From positions 28,285 through 92,284 of the forward strand of contig JAXMBN010000024.1 in NCBI GenBank assembly GCA_046349875.1: a stretch of 64,000 bases of DNA, in the 5' to 3' direction. Made by a program: the position numbers and the translations under genes. Shown here piece by piece: positions 52,989 to 61,961 of the stretch (its first letter is position 1; every line of letters starts with the position of its first letter). The notes under the pieces are model-generated. The model had not been told where the DNA came from, made no database searches, and worked only from the letters and a program-made list of their open reading frames with translations. The stretch is from JAXMBN01 sp046349875. Lineage in GTDB: Bacteria > Planctomycetota > Planctomycetia > Pirellulales > Pirellulaceae.

Positions 52989-53024
52989 AGTTACACGGTA
53001 TCGACGAGATGGTTCGCTCGACGT

Positions 53025-53447
53025 CTATTCTTTGATCATGACAAGGCGAACGGTGAGAGTTCGATCAGGAACGACTTTGCCAATGAATGGACTGTTGGCC
53101 CCGACAGGTGCTTGGACATCGATCGTGATTCGTTCGCCTCGGGCGACATTCTCGATGGATGCGGGAGAGAAGACGACTTTGGCTTTCTTGATGTTCCGAG
53201 CTGTAAGCACATCTTCTGCCGCAGCATTGGCCGCAACGCTGGTGCCTTTGATACGTACGGCTGCGCGAATGCCTTCGTAGGCTGAAGCATGGAGCGATTG
53301 TTTAAGGAAGATTGTGTTGCTCGCTTCCATCGATCCAAGGATAAGGATCATGAGGATCGGCAAGCAAACGGCGAATTCGACCAGGGCTGCACCCCGACGT
53401 CGATTCTGGCGATAGCATCGCGTTGGATTGGTCGTTGCGATTCGCAT
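53025..53447 (-). CDS. TadE-family pseudopilin
   Basis: About 140 residues from an ATG at 53447 (another ATG at 53468 adds seven). Basic motif R-R-R-G-A-A-L-V-E-F-A-V at about 17-28, followed by one hydrophobic helix (I-L-M-I-L-I-L-G). The mature domain is about 100 residues. It is the first Tad-type gene of the minus-strand cluster and lies just after the HAMP-like membrane-protein gene. Confidence 0.88.
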   Translation of the reverse strand: MRIATTNPTRCYRQNRRRGAALVEFAVCLPILMILILGSMEASNTIFLKQSLHASAYEGIRAAVRIKGTSVAANAAAEDVLTARNIKKAKVVFSPASIENVARGERITIDVQAPVGANSPFIGKVVPDRTLTVRLVMIKE

Positions 53448-53476
53448 GGGAAGTCTCCCGAAGTGCATCTGTGACT

Positions 53477-53964
53477 TTAAGATTCGGGATACGTTCGAAC
53501 CGGAGGATGGATCGTTGCGTTTTGGCCTTCTGAAGGTCCACGCGATTCGGATCGTGGATCGGACGATTCACGACAGAAAGCTTTATTGAAATCAGCGCAA
53601 GGCTTGTCCAGAAATCGCCGTGACGGAAGTGAAGAGGAGTAACCTTTTCACCAGCGGCAGCGTGCGCAATGGTCTGTTTGAGCCGCATGATGGGGCCGGC
53701 AAATCGATTGCTGAGCTTGATTGTTTCGAGCAAGAATATGGGAAGCAGCGCTCCCGAAACGATCAGCATGGGAAAGTACGAGCTGGCAAACTTGGTGAAT
53801 GTTTCATCCCATGTTCCAAGAGGTGATTCGAAGAATCGAAACCAAATGAACATGGCCACGGCGTTGGCGAGCATGAAGGCTGACCAGTGAAGTGCGATCT
53901 GACGCAGAAGGCTATATTGGACTTCAAAGTCGATCAACCAACGTTTGCGACGAGGGCTGTTCAT
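53477..53964 (-). pseudogene. HAMP-like two-helix membrane protein with an apparent frameshift
   Basis: Starts at the ATG at 53964 (M-N-S-P-R-R-K-R-W-L-I-D). Two membrane helices lie near residues 26-44 and 58-78, then a HAMP-like linker L-S-N-R-F-A-G-P-I and G-D-F-W-T-S-L-A. At about 53590 the frame changes. The expected continuation A-D-F-N-K-A-F is in the neighbouring frame and ends at 53477, leaving a clean gap before the TadE gene. Without the correction the frame runs on to 53302 and overlaps TadE by 146 bases. One missing base (GCGGCT read as GCGCT) explains it. Confidence 0.7.
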
Positions 53965-54171
53965 GCTTTCCTCTGGATGCCAAAAAAGATCTCTCGGACG
54001 GGCTGGAATGCCCAAGTAGGTATGGAACGGTAGGTCACAAATGAAGATGTGGGGTAGAGAATTCTCTTTCAGTTCCCTTAAAATCTGGCAGGTCGTTTGA
54101 GGGCGCGGTTCCGATCGTAACGGTTATTCCGAACCCCGCGATGTTGATAGTTCTGTCCAAGGGGATATTCG

Positions 54172-55861
54172 GTGCCAATCCAATTTCGCATGGTCGCCAT
54201 CTGCTGCGGTATGGCCGTTTCACTTGTCCATTCGTCCTTGTCGAGGGCTCAAGAGTTTAGGCCTGGGCACGATGCAATCAGTGCGCTCAAAGAAATCACT
54301 TCCGATCGCATCGCCAGCCACATTCGCTTTTTGAGCGACGATCTCTTGGAAGGACGCGGACCTGCTAGTCGTGGCGATCAATTGACGCAAGCGTATGTAG
54401 CATCCCAATTCCAAGGGATGGGACTGAAGCCAATGGAATCATTAGGTTGGTTTCAAAAGGTGCCATTGGTGGGCGTATTAACGCACGCTCCTCAGACAAT
54501 GGATTGGAAACTGTCGGAAGGTTCCACAAAGCAGGAATCCTGGAAGTATTTCGATGAATACATTGCAACCGCTGGGAAACAAGAGAAGTCGCTTGCGATC
54601 GAGGATAGCGGCTCGTTTTGTCGGGTATGGGATCCAAGCTCCGGAATATCAATGGGACGATTTCAAAGGTGTCGATCTTCGCGGGAAGATTTTACTGATG
54701 ATGAACAACGATCCCTCGGGGGATCCAAAGTTCGCCGGGAAACGTCGACTTATTACGGGGGTGGGATTACAAGTACGAAAGCGCAGCAAGGCAAGGAGCT
54801 GTTGGGGCGATCATTATTCATACGACCGAATCGGCAGGCTATCCCTTCAAAGTCATTCAAACGTCGTGGACGGGTGAAGAGTTTGAACTTGAAGGTTCGA
54901 GTGGCCCTCGATTGACCATGAAAGGTTGGGCTACGGAAGATGCGGCGAAGCGATTGGTGGCCAAGTGCGGAAAAGACCGATGGCTTGCCAGGCCGCAGAA
55001 AGCAGGGATTTTCGACCGGTATCCTTAGGTGCCAAATTGTCGATTCAACTGCAATGCGATGTGCGAAAGCAGGAAACGGCGAACGTGCTTGGATGGCTTG
55101 AAGGGAGCGATTCGACCTTGCGGGATCAGCCTCTCATTTATATGGCTCATCATGACCACATCGGCATGGCCAAGGAGCGTAATGCATCGGGCGACATGAT
55201 CTACAACGGAGCGATCGATAATGCTTCGGGATTATCGACGATGCTCAGTATCGCTGCGGCCTACACGAAACTGGAAGTTCGTCCGAAGCGATCGATATTG
55301 TTCGCTGCCGTAGGAGCGGAAGAGCAGGGGCTACTTGGATCGAAGTACTTGGCTGAACATCCACCCTTACCACCTGGCAAGATGGCAGCTGTAATCAATA
55401 TCGATGGAATTCCGTTTTTGGGGAAGACGCACGATGTGAATGTAATCGGTGGAGGCAAAAGCGATCTCGATGAGTTGTTGGAGAAAGGAGTGCGGTGGCA
55501 GAATCGCGTTTTAACCCAAGATCATTTTCCTGATCGAGGCTACTATTATCGCTCCGATCAATTCAGCTTGGCCAAAATCGGTGTCCCCGCAATCTATTTG
55601 CATTCGGGAACGAGTGTCGTTGGAAGGCCAGATGATTGGGGAAGGCGAGAGTTGGAGCAATGGATTGAGAAACATTACCACCAGCCTTCGGACGAATACA
55701 ATCCGAATTGGGATTTGAGCGGCGCTGTCGAGGATGCTCAGTTGCTTTTCATTGTTGGAAACATGATCGCTAATCAGAAGGCGATGCCAGCTTGGAAGCG
55801 AGGCGACGAGTTTGAGGCTGCGCGGAATGCAGCTCTCAAAGAAGTTCAAGACGCTCGTTGA
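54172..55861 (+). pseudogene. M28-family zinc aminopeptidase gene broken by several apparent single-base losses
   Basis: An exported M28 peptidase: signal peptide, then F-L-S-D-D-L-L-E-G-R-G, a PA-type insert (F-V-G-Y-G-I-Q-A-P-E-Y), and the catalytic part from 54.99 kb with A-H-H-D-H-I-G, D-N-A-S-G, G-A-E-E-Q-G-L-L-G-S and I-N-I-D-G, all with expected metal ligands. The reading frame changes at about 54600-54618, 54740-54765 (two steps) and 54965-54990. The phase order 1, 2, 1, 0, 2 fits only net losses of one or two bases. The largest intact piece is 54926-55861. Decay or sequencing error are both possible. Confidence 0.75.
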
Positions 55862-55967
55862 TTCGTTTCGATCTTGCCGAACAAGCGATGTTTGTTGGGC
55901 TCGAAGTTGCTTCGAATCCATGGAAGCGAATACGAGTTGCGGATGAAGGACAGGAAGTGAAGTTAGG

Positions 55968-56951
55968 ATGCGTTGTTTAGTTTATAGTTCCAAAGAGTAC
56001 GATCGGCGATTCTTATCCGAAGCTGCAGAAGGGCGTCATGAACTCGATTTCTTGGAGAGTTCTTTATCATCGAAGACGGCAACTTTGGCGAAGGGTTTCG
56101 ATGCGGTTTGCTGTTTTGTGAATGACTCGGTGCAGCGAGAAGAGCTTCTAGCGCTTTGGGACCAAGGAGTGAAGTTCATTGCGCTTCGATGCGCTGGATT
56201 CAATAATCTCGATTTGGCCTATGCCAAGCAATTGGGATTCACCGTTGCTCGTGTTCCAGCCTATTCTCCTCATGCGGTTGCCGAGCATACCCTTGGCTTG
56301 ATCTTATCGCTAAACCGAAAGATCCATCGCGCGTACTCTCGAGTGCGCGATAATAACTTTGCATTGGAGGGGCTGCTGGGATTTGATCTCTTTGGCAAGA
56401 CAGCCGGAGTGATTGGTACAGGTGCCATCGGTCAGTGTGTGGTCCGCATTCTTCATGGCTTTGGGTGCAAGGTCCTTTGTTATGATCCTTCGCCAGCGGA
56501 AGCAATGCAGGAAATTGCCGAGTACCGAACCTTGGAGGAAGTACTTTCCCATTCGGATATCGTCAGTCTTCATTGTCCGTTAACTTCCGCAACACATCAT
56601 TTGATTGGAGCCGAATCGCTGCAAAGGATGAAGCGTGGGGTGATGTTGATCAATACCAGTCGTGGGGGACTGATCGATACACGAGCGGTCATTCATTCGC
56701 TGAAATCCGGACAACTCGGAAGTTTGGCTTTGGATGTTTATGAAGAAGAGAGCGATTTGTTTTTTCAAGATCTGTCGCGGGTCGTGGTGCAGGACGACGT
56801 ATTTTCGCGATTGTTGACCTTTCCCAACGTTTTGATCACCGCGCACCAAGCGTTCTTTACCAAAGAAGCGTTATCCGAAATCGCAAAGATTACGATGGAG
56901 AATCTCGACGATTTTGCGTCAGGAAAAACAAGCCATCGAACGCTCGCCTAG
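55968..56951 (+). CDS. D-2-hydroxyacid dehydrogenase (D-lactate dehydrogenase type)
   Basis: A 327-residue NAD-dependent enzyme. The nucleotide motif is G-V-I-G-T-G-A-I-G-Q at about 147-156, the substrate Arg is in I-N-T-S-R-G-G-L-I-D, and the catalytic His is in T-A-H-Q-A-F-F-T. R-C-A-G-F-N-N-L-D and V-P-A-Y-S-P-H-A-V-A-E-H match LdhA-type fermentative D-lactate dehydrogenases better than the glycerate group. It interconverts pyruvate and D-lactate. Complete and not part of the frameshifted region. Confidence 0.88.
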   Translation: MRCLVYSSKEYDRRFLSEAAEGRHELDFLESSLSSKTATLAKGFDAVCCFVNDSVQREELLALWDQGVKFIALRCAGFNNLDLAYAKQLGFTVARVPAYSPHAVAEHTLGLILSLNRKIHRAYSRVRDNNFALEGLLGFDLFGKTAGVIGTGAIGQCVVRILHGFGCKVLCYDPSPAEAMQEIAEYRTLEEVLSHSDIVSLHCPLTSATHHLIGAESLQRMKRGVMLINTSRGGLIDTRAVIHSLKSGQLGSLALDVYEEESDLFFQDLSRVVVQDDVFSRLLTFPNVLITAHQAFFTKEALSEIAKITMENLDDFASGKTSHRTLA

Positions 56952-57176
56952 GGTGAAAGCAAAATGCTCCCAGCGAGTAAATGCCGGGAATGAAAGGGGG
57001 AGATCCTTTCCATAAGATGCCTAAGATAGGGCAAAATGGGGTCGACTATGTCGGGATGCACTGCTTGAAAGCGGTGATTCGTCTACGTTCGAGTTGAATT
57101 CGGCCGGTTTGGGGTGCGTTTTGGAATTGAGGCCGGTAGAATCGATGGTTTACGCAATTCTCGTTCGGGCTGAAAC

Positions 57177-57896
57177 ATGGCTAGTAAAGATTTTGATGTC
57201 GATCAGTTGGCGGCATACCTGCACCTAACGCCAGAGCAAATTACCAAGCTTGCGTCGCGCGGCAAGCTTCCCGGACGTCGAATTGGTGGTGAATGGAAGT
57301 TTTCCGAATCCGAGATACATCATTGGTTGGAAGATAAGATCGGAGTGAGCGACATCGAGCAATTGGGCGAGATGGAGCAGTTGCTGGAACGGACCGCCAC
57401 AGCCGATGAAGAGTCGATTGTATTGGCCAACTTGATGCACGTGGAATCGATTGCGATTCCCCTTTCGTCACGAACGCGATCATCGGTTATTCGCGATATG
57501 TGTCAGTTGGTTGCGCAGACCGGATTATTGTGGGACGCCGAATCGATGGCGGAAGCCGTGTTGGCTCGTGAACAGCTTCATCCGACAGCGCTTGAAAACG
57601 GAGTGGCCTTGCTTCACCCAAGACGGCCCATGGCATCGATCTTAGCAGAACCGCTTTTGGGGCTGGGGATTACGCATCAGCCACTTCCATTTGGAAATTC
57701 GGCTGGGCACTTAACCGATATTTTCTTTTTGATTTGTTCGACGGACGATCGAGTTCACTTGCGCATTCTGGCTCGACTGAGTCGCGTTTTGGCGGAACCG
57801 GGTGCGCTGGATGCTTTGCGGAGCGTTCAATCACCGCAGGAAGCGATCGAATGGATGCGCACGGCAGAATCGGAATGGGTTGCTTCTGATTCGTGA
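57177..57896 (+). CDS. Excisionase-type HTH fused to a PTS EIIA domain
   Basis: A 239-residue protein. Residues 1-60 are a MerR/excisionase-like HTH (L-A-A-Y-L-H-L-T-P-E-Q-I...R-R-I-G-G-E-W-K-F-S-E-S-E-I-H-H-W-L). Residues about 90-235 match a PTS fructose/nitrogen-type IIA domain, with the phosphorylatable His probably in H-P-T-A-L-E-N-G-V-A-L-L-H-P. It is expected to be a regulatory or nitrogen/carbon-status protein; no PTS permease is nearby. Recurring combination in planctomycetes. Confidence 0.85.
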   Translation: MASKDFDVDQLAAYLHLTPEQITKLASRGKLPGRRIGGEWKFSESEIHHWLEDKIGVSDIEQLGEMEQLLERTATADEESIVLANLMHVESIAIPLSSRTRSSVIRDMCQLVAQTGLLWDAESMAEAVLAREQLHPTALENGVALLHPRRPMASILAEPLLGLGITHQPLPFGNSAGHLTDIFFLICSTDDRVHLRILARLSRVLAEPGALDALRSVQSPQEAIEWMRTAESEWVASDS

Positions 57897-57935
57897 CCGT
57901 CGTAGAAGCACCGAATTTCACCTTGAGTAGACAGC

Positions 57936-58796
57936 ATGGCAAAAGCAACGAAGAAAGAGGTCGCTAGTCCTCGCGCGAAATCCCTTGTTTGGATCGGCGA
58001 TGGATCAGAAGAGCTCGGTTGGGTTCGGGAAAAGTTGGCCGCACAATTTCCGCTGCTCTTCCTGGAAAACGATAGTCAGATGGAAGCGTTTGGACCATCG
58101 GTTCAGCCCACTCACGTCATTTTGGGAAGTCGTTCGCGAAGTGGTATTGAGGAGGCTTGGGGAAAAATCGAAAGGCTGTGGCCGCAAGCCAGCGTTTGTT
58201 TGCTTATGGGAGCTTGGTGGCCTGGCCATCGCCGCAGCGATCCGCATCCCGAGGATCGACGAGCCTACTATTGGTACGAGTACTGGGACCGCGTATTGCC
58301 TTGGATGAAGGCGGAATCGGCGGAAGGTGAGAAGAGTGCTGCATCGCTGAATCGAGTGCAGCGGATTGTTGCCGAGTCTGCTTGGGAACCGAATCGCAGT
58401 AGCGGAACATCGGTCCTCATCATCGCTGACGACGTTCCTTGTTGGGAATCATGGAATAGCTTGCTTCGCCCCTTGGGTTGCTCGTCGTCAGGGATATTCT
58501 CTCAAGATCCTTTTCCTATGGGCGACTTTCAGTGGATCATTGTCGACCTTTTATCGATGCATCACGATCGGGATTCGTTCAAGGATACGAGTGAATATTT
58601 GCAGCGAGTTGCCCAGCGATATCCGGAAGCTCGCGTGATTGTGCGAACGAATTTTCCAGAATTTGAATCGTGGTTGGAATTGGAAAGAGTCGGGGCCGCG
58701 GTGATTGTGGGAAGTCTCTTTCATCTTCCAGGGTTGGCCCTGTCGCTCACAGATGGATTGGAGAGTCAGAGCTTGCGGATCGCGCAGTCGTCATGA
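57936..58796 (+). CDS. Hypothetical protein
   Basis: A 286-residue soluble protein with two halves of similar alpha/beta character. The first half has V-W-I-G-D-G-S-E-E-L and T-H-V-I-L-G-S-R-S-R, and the second S-V-L-I-I-A-D-D-V-P-C-W and W-I-I-V-D-L-L, both weakly like response-regulator receiver folds. The phospho-acceptor Asp and Lys pattern is not convincing, so this is a possibility only. It follows the HTH-PTS gene by 39 bases and may share its transcript. Confidence 0.65.
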   Translation: MAKATKKEVASPRAKSLVWIGDGSEELGWVREKLAAQFPLLFLENDSQMEAFGPSVQPTHVILGSRSRSGIEEAWGKIERLWPQASVCLLMGAWWPGHRRSDPHPEDRRAYYWYEYWDRVLPWMKAESAEGEKSAASLNRVQRIVAESAWEPNRSSGTSVLIIADDVPCWESWNSLLRPLGCSSSGIFSQDPFPMGDFQWIIVDLLSMHHDRDSFKDTSEYLQRVAQRYPEARVIVRTNFPEFESWLELERVGAAVIVGSLFHLPGLALSLTDGLESQSLRIAQSS

Positions 58797-58901
58797 CCGG
58801 CAAGGTCGTTACGAGCGTCAGAGTTTGCGGCTGAAAACGGGAATCGCTTCAGTATGGAGGATGGAGCGTAGCATATCCTTGAGCAGTTTTTCTTTGCATT
58901 A

Positions 58902-60311
58902 TTGTGCTCAACGGATCATGGTGTCGTGGAAGCGTTGCTGCTCCCTATTGCGCTTGCTTGTTTGGTGTGGGGCCTCGTCTATTTTCGACGAACGGGACTC
59001 TGGGGCATTCTCATTGGTGGGATCATTGCGGGGACCGTCTTTGGATACAACTTCCTGCATGTCTCTGTCGTGAGTTTGGATCGAGCGGTCCTTGCCATCA
59101 GCGTCGGTTTGTATGTTGTTTATCGAGTTTGGGGCTACGCACAGCCCAAAGCGTGGAACGCTGGTGATTCCATGTTTGCTGGTTTCTTGGGCGCCATGGT
59201 GCTGACCACGTTGATCCATCCGTTGTCGGGTGGAGCGTCCTTAAGCAAGTTGTTGTTCTTTTTTCTTGTCCCTGCCACTGCGTATTGGGTCGCTCGCAAT
59301 CTTCCTTTGAACCAAGTCACTTTACGTTGGATGTACATCGCGTTTGCGATCTTAGGTGTTTATCTTTCGGTGACATCGGTAGCCGAAAAGACCGAAATGT
59401 ATTGGGCCGTCTTTCCAAAGTATATTGCTGATCCAAACTTTACTGAGTTCTTTGGGCGTGGTCGGGGGCCCTTGCTGAATCCATCAGGGAACGGTGTGCT
59501 CTTGACCGTTACGCTGAGTTGCGCGTTGGTCTTGCCGGCCATCGAGCGCGGATGGACACGTTGGATGTGGGTTTCAACTTGGCCCATCTACATGCTGGGC
59601 ATCGCTTGCACCATGACGCGTTGCGTTTGGATGGGAGGCGCCGTTGCGATGCTCGGCATTCTCACGGCACTGTGCCCATCGCGGTGGCGAGTCCCATTGC
59701 TTGTATTTGCCGTTGGGATCGGAAGTATGGGCGTGATTGCGAAGAGTCAAAGTCTCGTAGGATTCAAGCGGGACAAGAATGTGAGTGTCGAAGATATGAA
59801 GCAGTCTGCGCAGCTTCGGCCGCTCTTAGCCATGATTGCATGGAAGATGTTTCAAGAACATCCATGGACAGGCGTGGGAACGGCCGGTTATCTAGACAAT
59901 GCAAAGTACTATATCCAGCGCGATGTCGATATGCCCTTGGAAAAGGCTCGACCCTATGTGCAACACAACATCGTGTTAGGGTTGCTCGTTGAGAATGGAT
60001 TGTTGGGAACGATCCCCTTCTGTGCGATGCTGGCAATTTGGTCTTGGTGGGGATGGAAGGTATGGCGGACGGAGTCCATTGCCTTCGAGATGAGGCTTTT
60101 GGGATTGGTGTTCCTTGGAATGATGGCAGGATTTTGGGCGAACGGCATGTTCCAAGATGTACTGATCATCACCATGATCAATACCTATTTGTTTTTCTGG
60201 GGTGGATGCATCCGCAATGCTGCGTCGCAGTTACAACCACAATCGCGATGGGCTATGCCTGCACCGAACGATCTTCGTGGTCGTTCATCAGGGATGGCAG
60301 CGACAGCTTAG
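58902..60311 (+). CDS. O-antigen ligase family membrane protein
   Basis: Up to 469 residues; the first start is a TTG at 58902, and a GTG at 58926 is equally possible. About ten to twelve hydrophobic helices cross the membrane. The Wzy_C-like region, with a large external loop (about 300-345) and the G-V-G-T-A-G-Y-L-D-N and Q-H-N-I-V-L-G-L-L-V-E-N-G segments, is characteristic. Such proteins attach or polymerise O-antigen or related glycans. It follows the hypothetical gene and converges on the PEP-CTERM protease. Confidence 0.85.
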   Translation: MCSTDHGVVEALLLPIALACLVWGLVYFRRTGLWGILIGGIIAGTVFGYNFLHVSVVSLDRAVLAISVGLYVVYRVWGYAQPKAWNAGDSMFAGFLGAMVLTTLIHPLSGGASLSKLLFFFLVPATAYWVARNLPLNQVTLRWMYIAFAILGVYLSVTSVAEKTEMYWAVFPKYIADPNFTEFFGRGRGPLLNPSGNGVLLTVTLSCALVLPAIERGWTRWMWVSTWPIYMLGIACTMTRCVWMGGAVAMLGILTALCPSRWRVPLLVFAVGIGSMGVIAKSQSLVGFKRDKNVSVEDMKQSAQLRPLLAMIAWKMFQEHPWTGVGTAGYLDNAKYYIQRDVDMPLEKARPYVQHNIVLGLLVENGLLGTIPFCAMLAIWSWWGWKVWRTESIAFEMRLLGLVFLGMMAGFWANGMFQDVLIITMINTYLFFWGGCIRNAASQLQPQSRWAMPAPNDLRGRSSGMAATA

Positions 60312-60374
60312 CGTTGATCTTGAACGATTCCCTCGATGAAGTGCTCGGTAAAGTTACGCAGCTGAACTGCATTC

Positions 60375-61823
60375 TCAAATAGGCTTGAGCTTCTTTGAAA
60401 AGCGTTTGCGTCCGAGCCAGATGGAGCCAACACTGGCGGCGAGACCTAGTATCGCCAAAGAAGAAGGTTCGGGAACAGCGGTAATATTCCATGCGATCCC
60501 GAAATCCGTTGAAAGATCGGATGTGACGCCGAACGTGTACTTCCCGCTCGCAAGATTTTGCAAGTACAAGTGCTCGACGTTGTCTACAGGACTATCGCTC
60601 GTGTAGAGCAGGTTGCCCATGAAGGAAGAGGTTGAATCCCAAAGTTGTAGACGCATGTTCGCCAGTGAAAGGGTATTGGAGAAGTTGTTATTGATATCAG
60701 CGTACTGAGCATTCCAAGTGAGAAGGATGGAGGCTTCGGATAGTGTTTGGCCGGGGCCGATTTCGAAGGTCCAATGCTTGGTGTTGTTGACTGCGATCGT
60801 CTCGCCGTAATCCCATCCCTTCAGCGCGATGAGGCCGCCTTGTGATCCACCTGTCGCGCCATCAAACTCGCCCCCTTCGAGTATGCGGTAGCTGTTGTAG
60901 ACATTAAGTTCACCTGCTCCGAACGTATCATCGAGGGGACGAGTAATTACGCCCGATCCATTGGTGCCTTGGTCCCAGGATGGGAACTCGGATTTTGTGG
61001 CGCCGGCCATGATGATGGCTTTCATCGTTTCTGTAGTGCGTGCATCGGGCGTGTTCATGTTCACAGCTTTTTGATGGAGCAAGATAGCCGCGCTACTCAC
61101 CATCGGTGTCGAAGAACTTGTGGCGCCGGCCGGAGCGACGATATCGGGTTTGATGCGTCCGGTGGTTCCCAAGTCGGTGAGTCCATGAGAGTGTTGCCCG
61201 TTGGTAAGGCCAACCGAAATGGAGTTGTACGATTGCCCCATGAGCTGAGGCAACGGATTGGCACCGCCGTTGTTCATGGCGACAACGGAAGTAACACCAT
61301 CGCGATTGATCATGTAATCGAAGCGAGCCAAAGTTTCATTGGCTTTGGCAACCGGATCACCAGTACCGATATAGGAATGGTTCTGTACCGAAAAGGGATT
61401 GGGTAAAGGATTATTGGCTGTGCCTACGCCAGCTCTCGTGTAGACCCAGTCATCGGCATCGTAGGCGGTGATTTGAGTAACCCCAGCCGCGATGCTGGAG
61501 TTGTTGCCGAACATGATCTGTCCGACGCCGGTCGCATGCCCTGAGATAGCGCCGCCGCTGCCGGTACCATTGAGAATGGTCTTTCCCGTAAACTCCGCGA
61601 TGGAGGTGTCGGGCATAAACGTCTTATCTTTGCCGCCTGCTTCCACAAGGGAGACTGCGATTCCGGCCCCATTCTCAAGGCTCGCGCCGACCTCTGACTT
61701 AAGCTTGTTGTAACCAACAAGCTCGCGCCAGTCCTGAGCTGAAGCGTAGGGCGTTACACTTAGAGCAACACAAAGAATTGCAACGACTCGCGAGTAGGTA
61801 GTCAATCGCATCACCAAATCCAT
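60375..61823 (-). CDS. PEP-CTERM protein with a degenerate or unusual subtilase domain
   Basis: A 482-residue exported protein with a signal peptide (about 10-30). The region to about 290 has S8 subtilase landmarks: H96 in G-H-A-T-G-V-G-Q-I-M-F-G, N148 before H-S-Y-I-G, and S236 in T-S-S-S-T-P-M-V. The first triad position, normally D-T/S-G, reads V-E61-A-G-G, so Asp is replaced by Glu. The C-terminal 25 residues V-P-E-P-S-S-L-A-I-L-G-L... and R-K-R-F are a PEP-CTERM sorting tag for exosortase. Activity is uncertain. Confidence 0.85.
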   Translation of the reverse strand: MDLVMRLTTYSRVVAILCVALSVTPYASAQDWRELVGYNKLKSEVGASLENGAGIAVSLVEAGGKDKTFMPDTSIAEFTGKTILNGTGSGGAISGHATGVGQIMFGNNSSIAAGVTQITAYDADDWVYTRAGVGTANNPLPNPFSVQNHSYIGTGDPVAKANETLARFDYMINRDGVTSVVAMNNGGANPLPQLMGQSYNSISVGLTNGQHSHGLTDLGTTGRIKPDIVAPAGATSSSTPMVSSAAILLHQKAVNMNTPDARTTETMKAIIMAGATKSEFPSWDQGTNGSGVITRPLDDTFGAGELNVYNSYRILEGGEFDGATGGSQGGLIALKGWDYGETIAVNNTKHWTFEIGPGQTLSEASILLTWNAQYADINNNFSNTLSLANMRLQLWDSTSSFMGNLLYTSDSPVDNVEHLYLQNLASGKYTFGVTSDLSTDFGIAWNITAVPEPSSLAILGLAASVGSIWLGRKRFSKKLKPI

Positions 61824-61961
61824 CGAGGTCTATGACAGTTTCTCTGAATACACCAATCCCTTTAGTGTAGTTGAACGACACAATGGAAGTGATCGCAGTG
61901 AGTGCTTCGCGCGCTGAGATAGTGCAACTGTTTTAAGATGTTTGCATCAACAGTGTATGTA

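Noticed and set aside
43599..60311. One capsule or O-antigen biosynthesis locus
   Set aside because: The WcaJ-type gene and the O-antigen ligase are 14 kb apart, with unrelated genes between and no glycosyltransferases, flippase or polymerase nearby.
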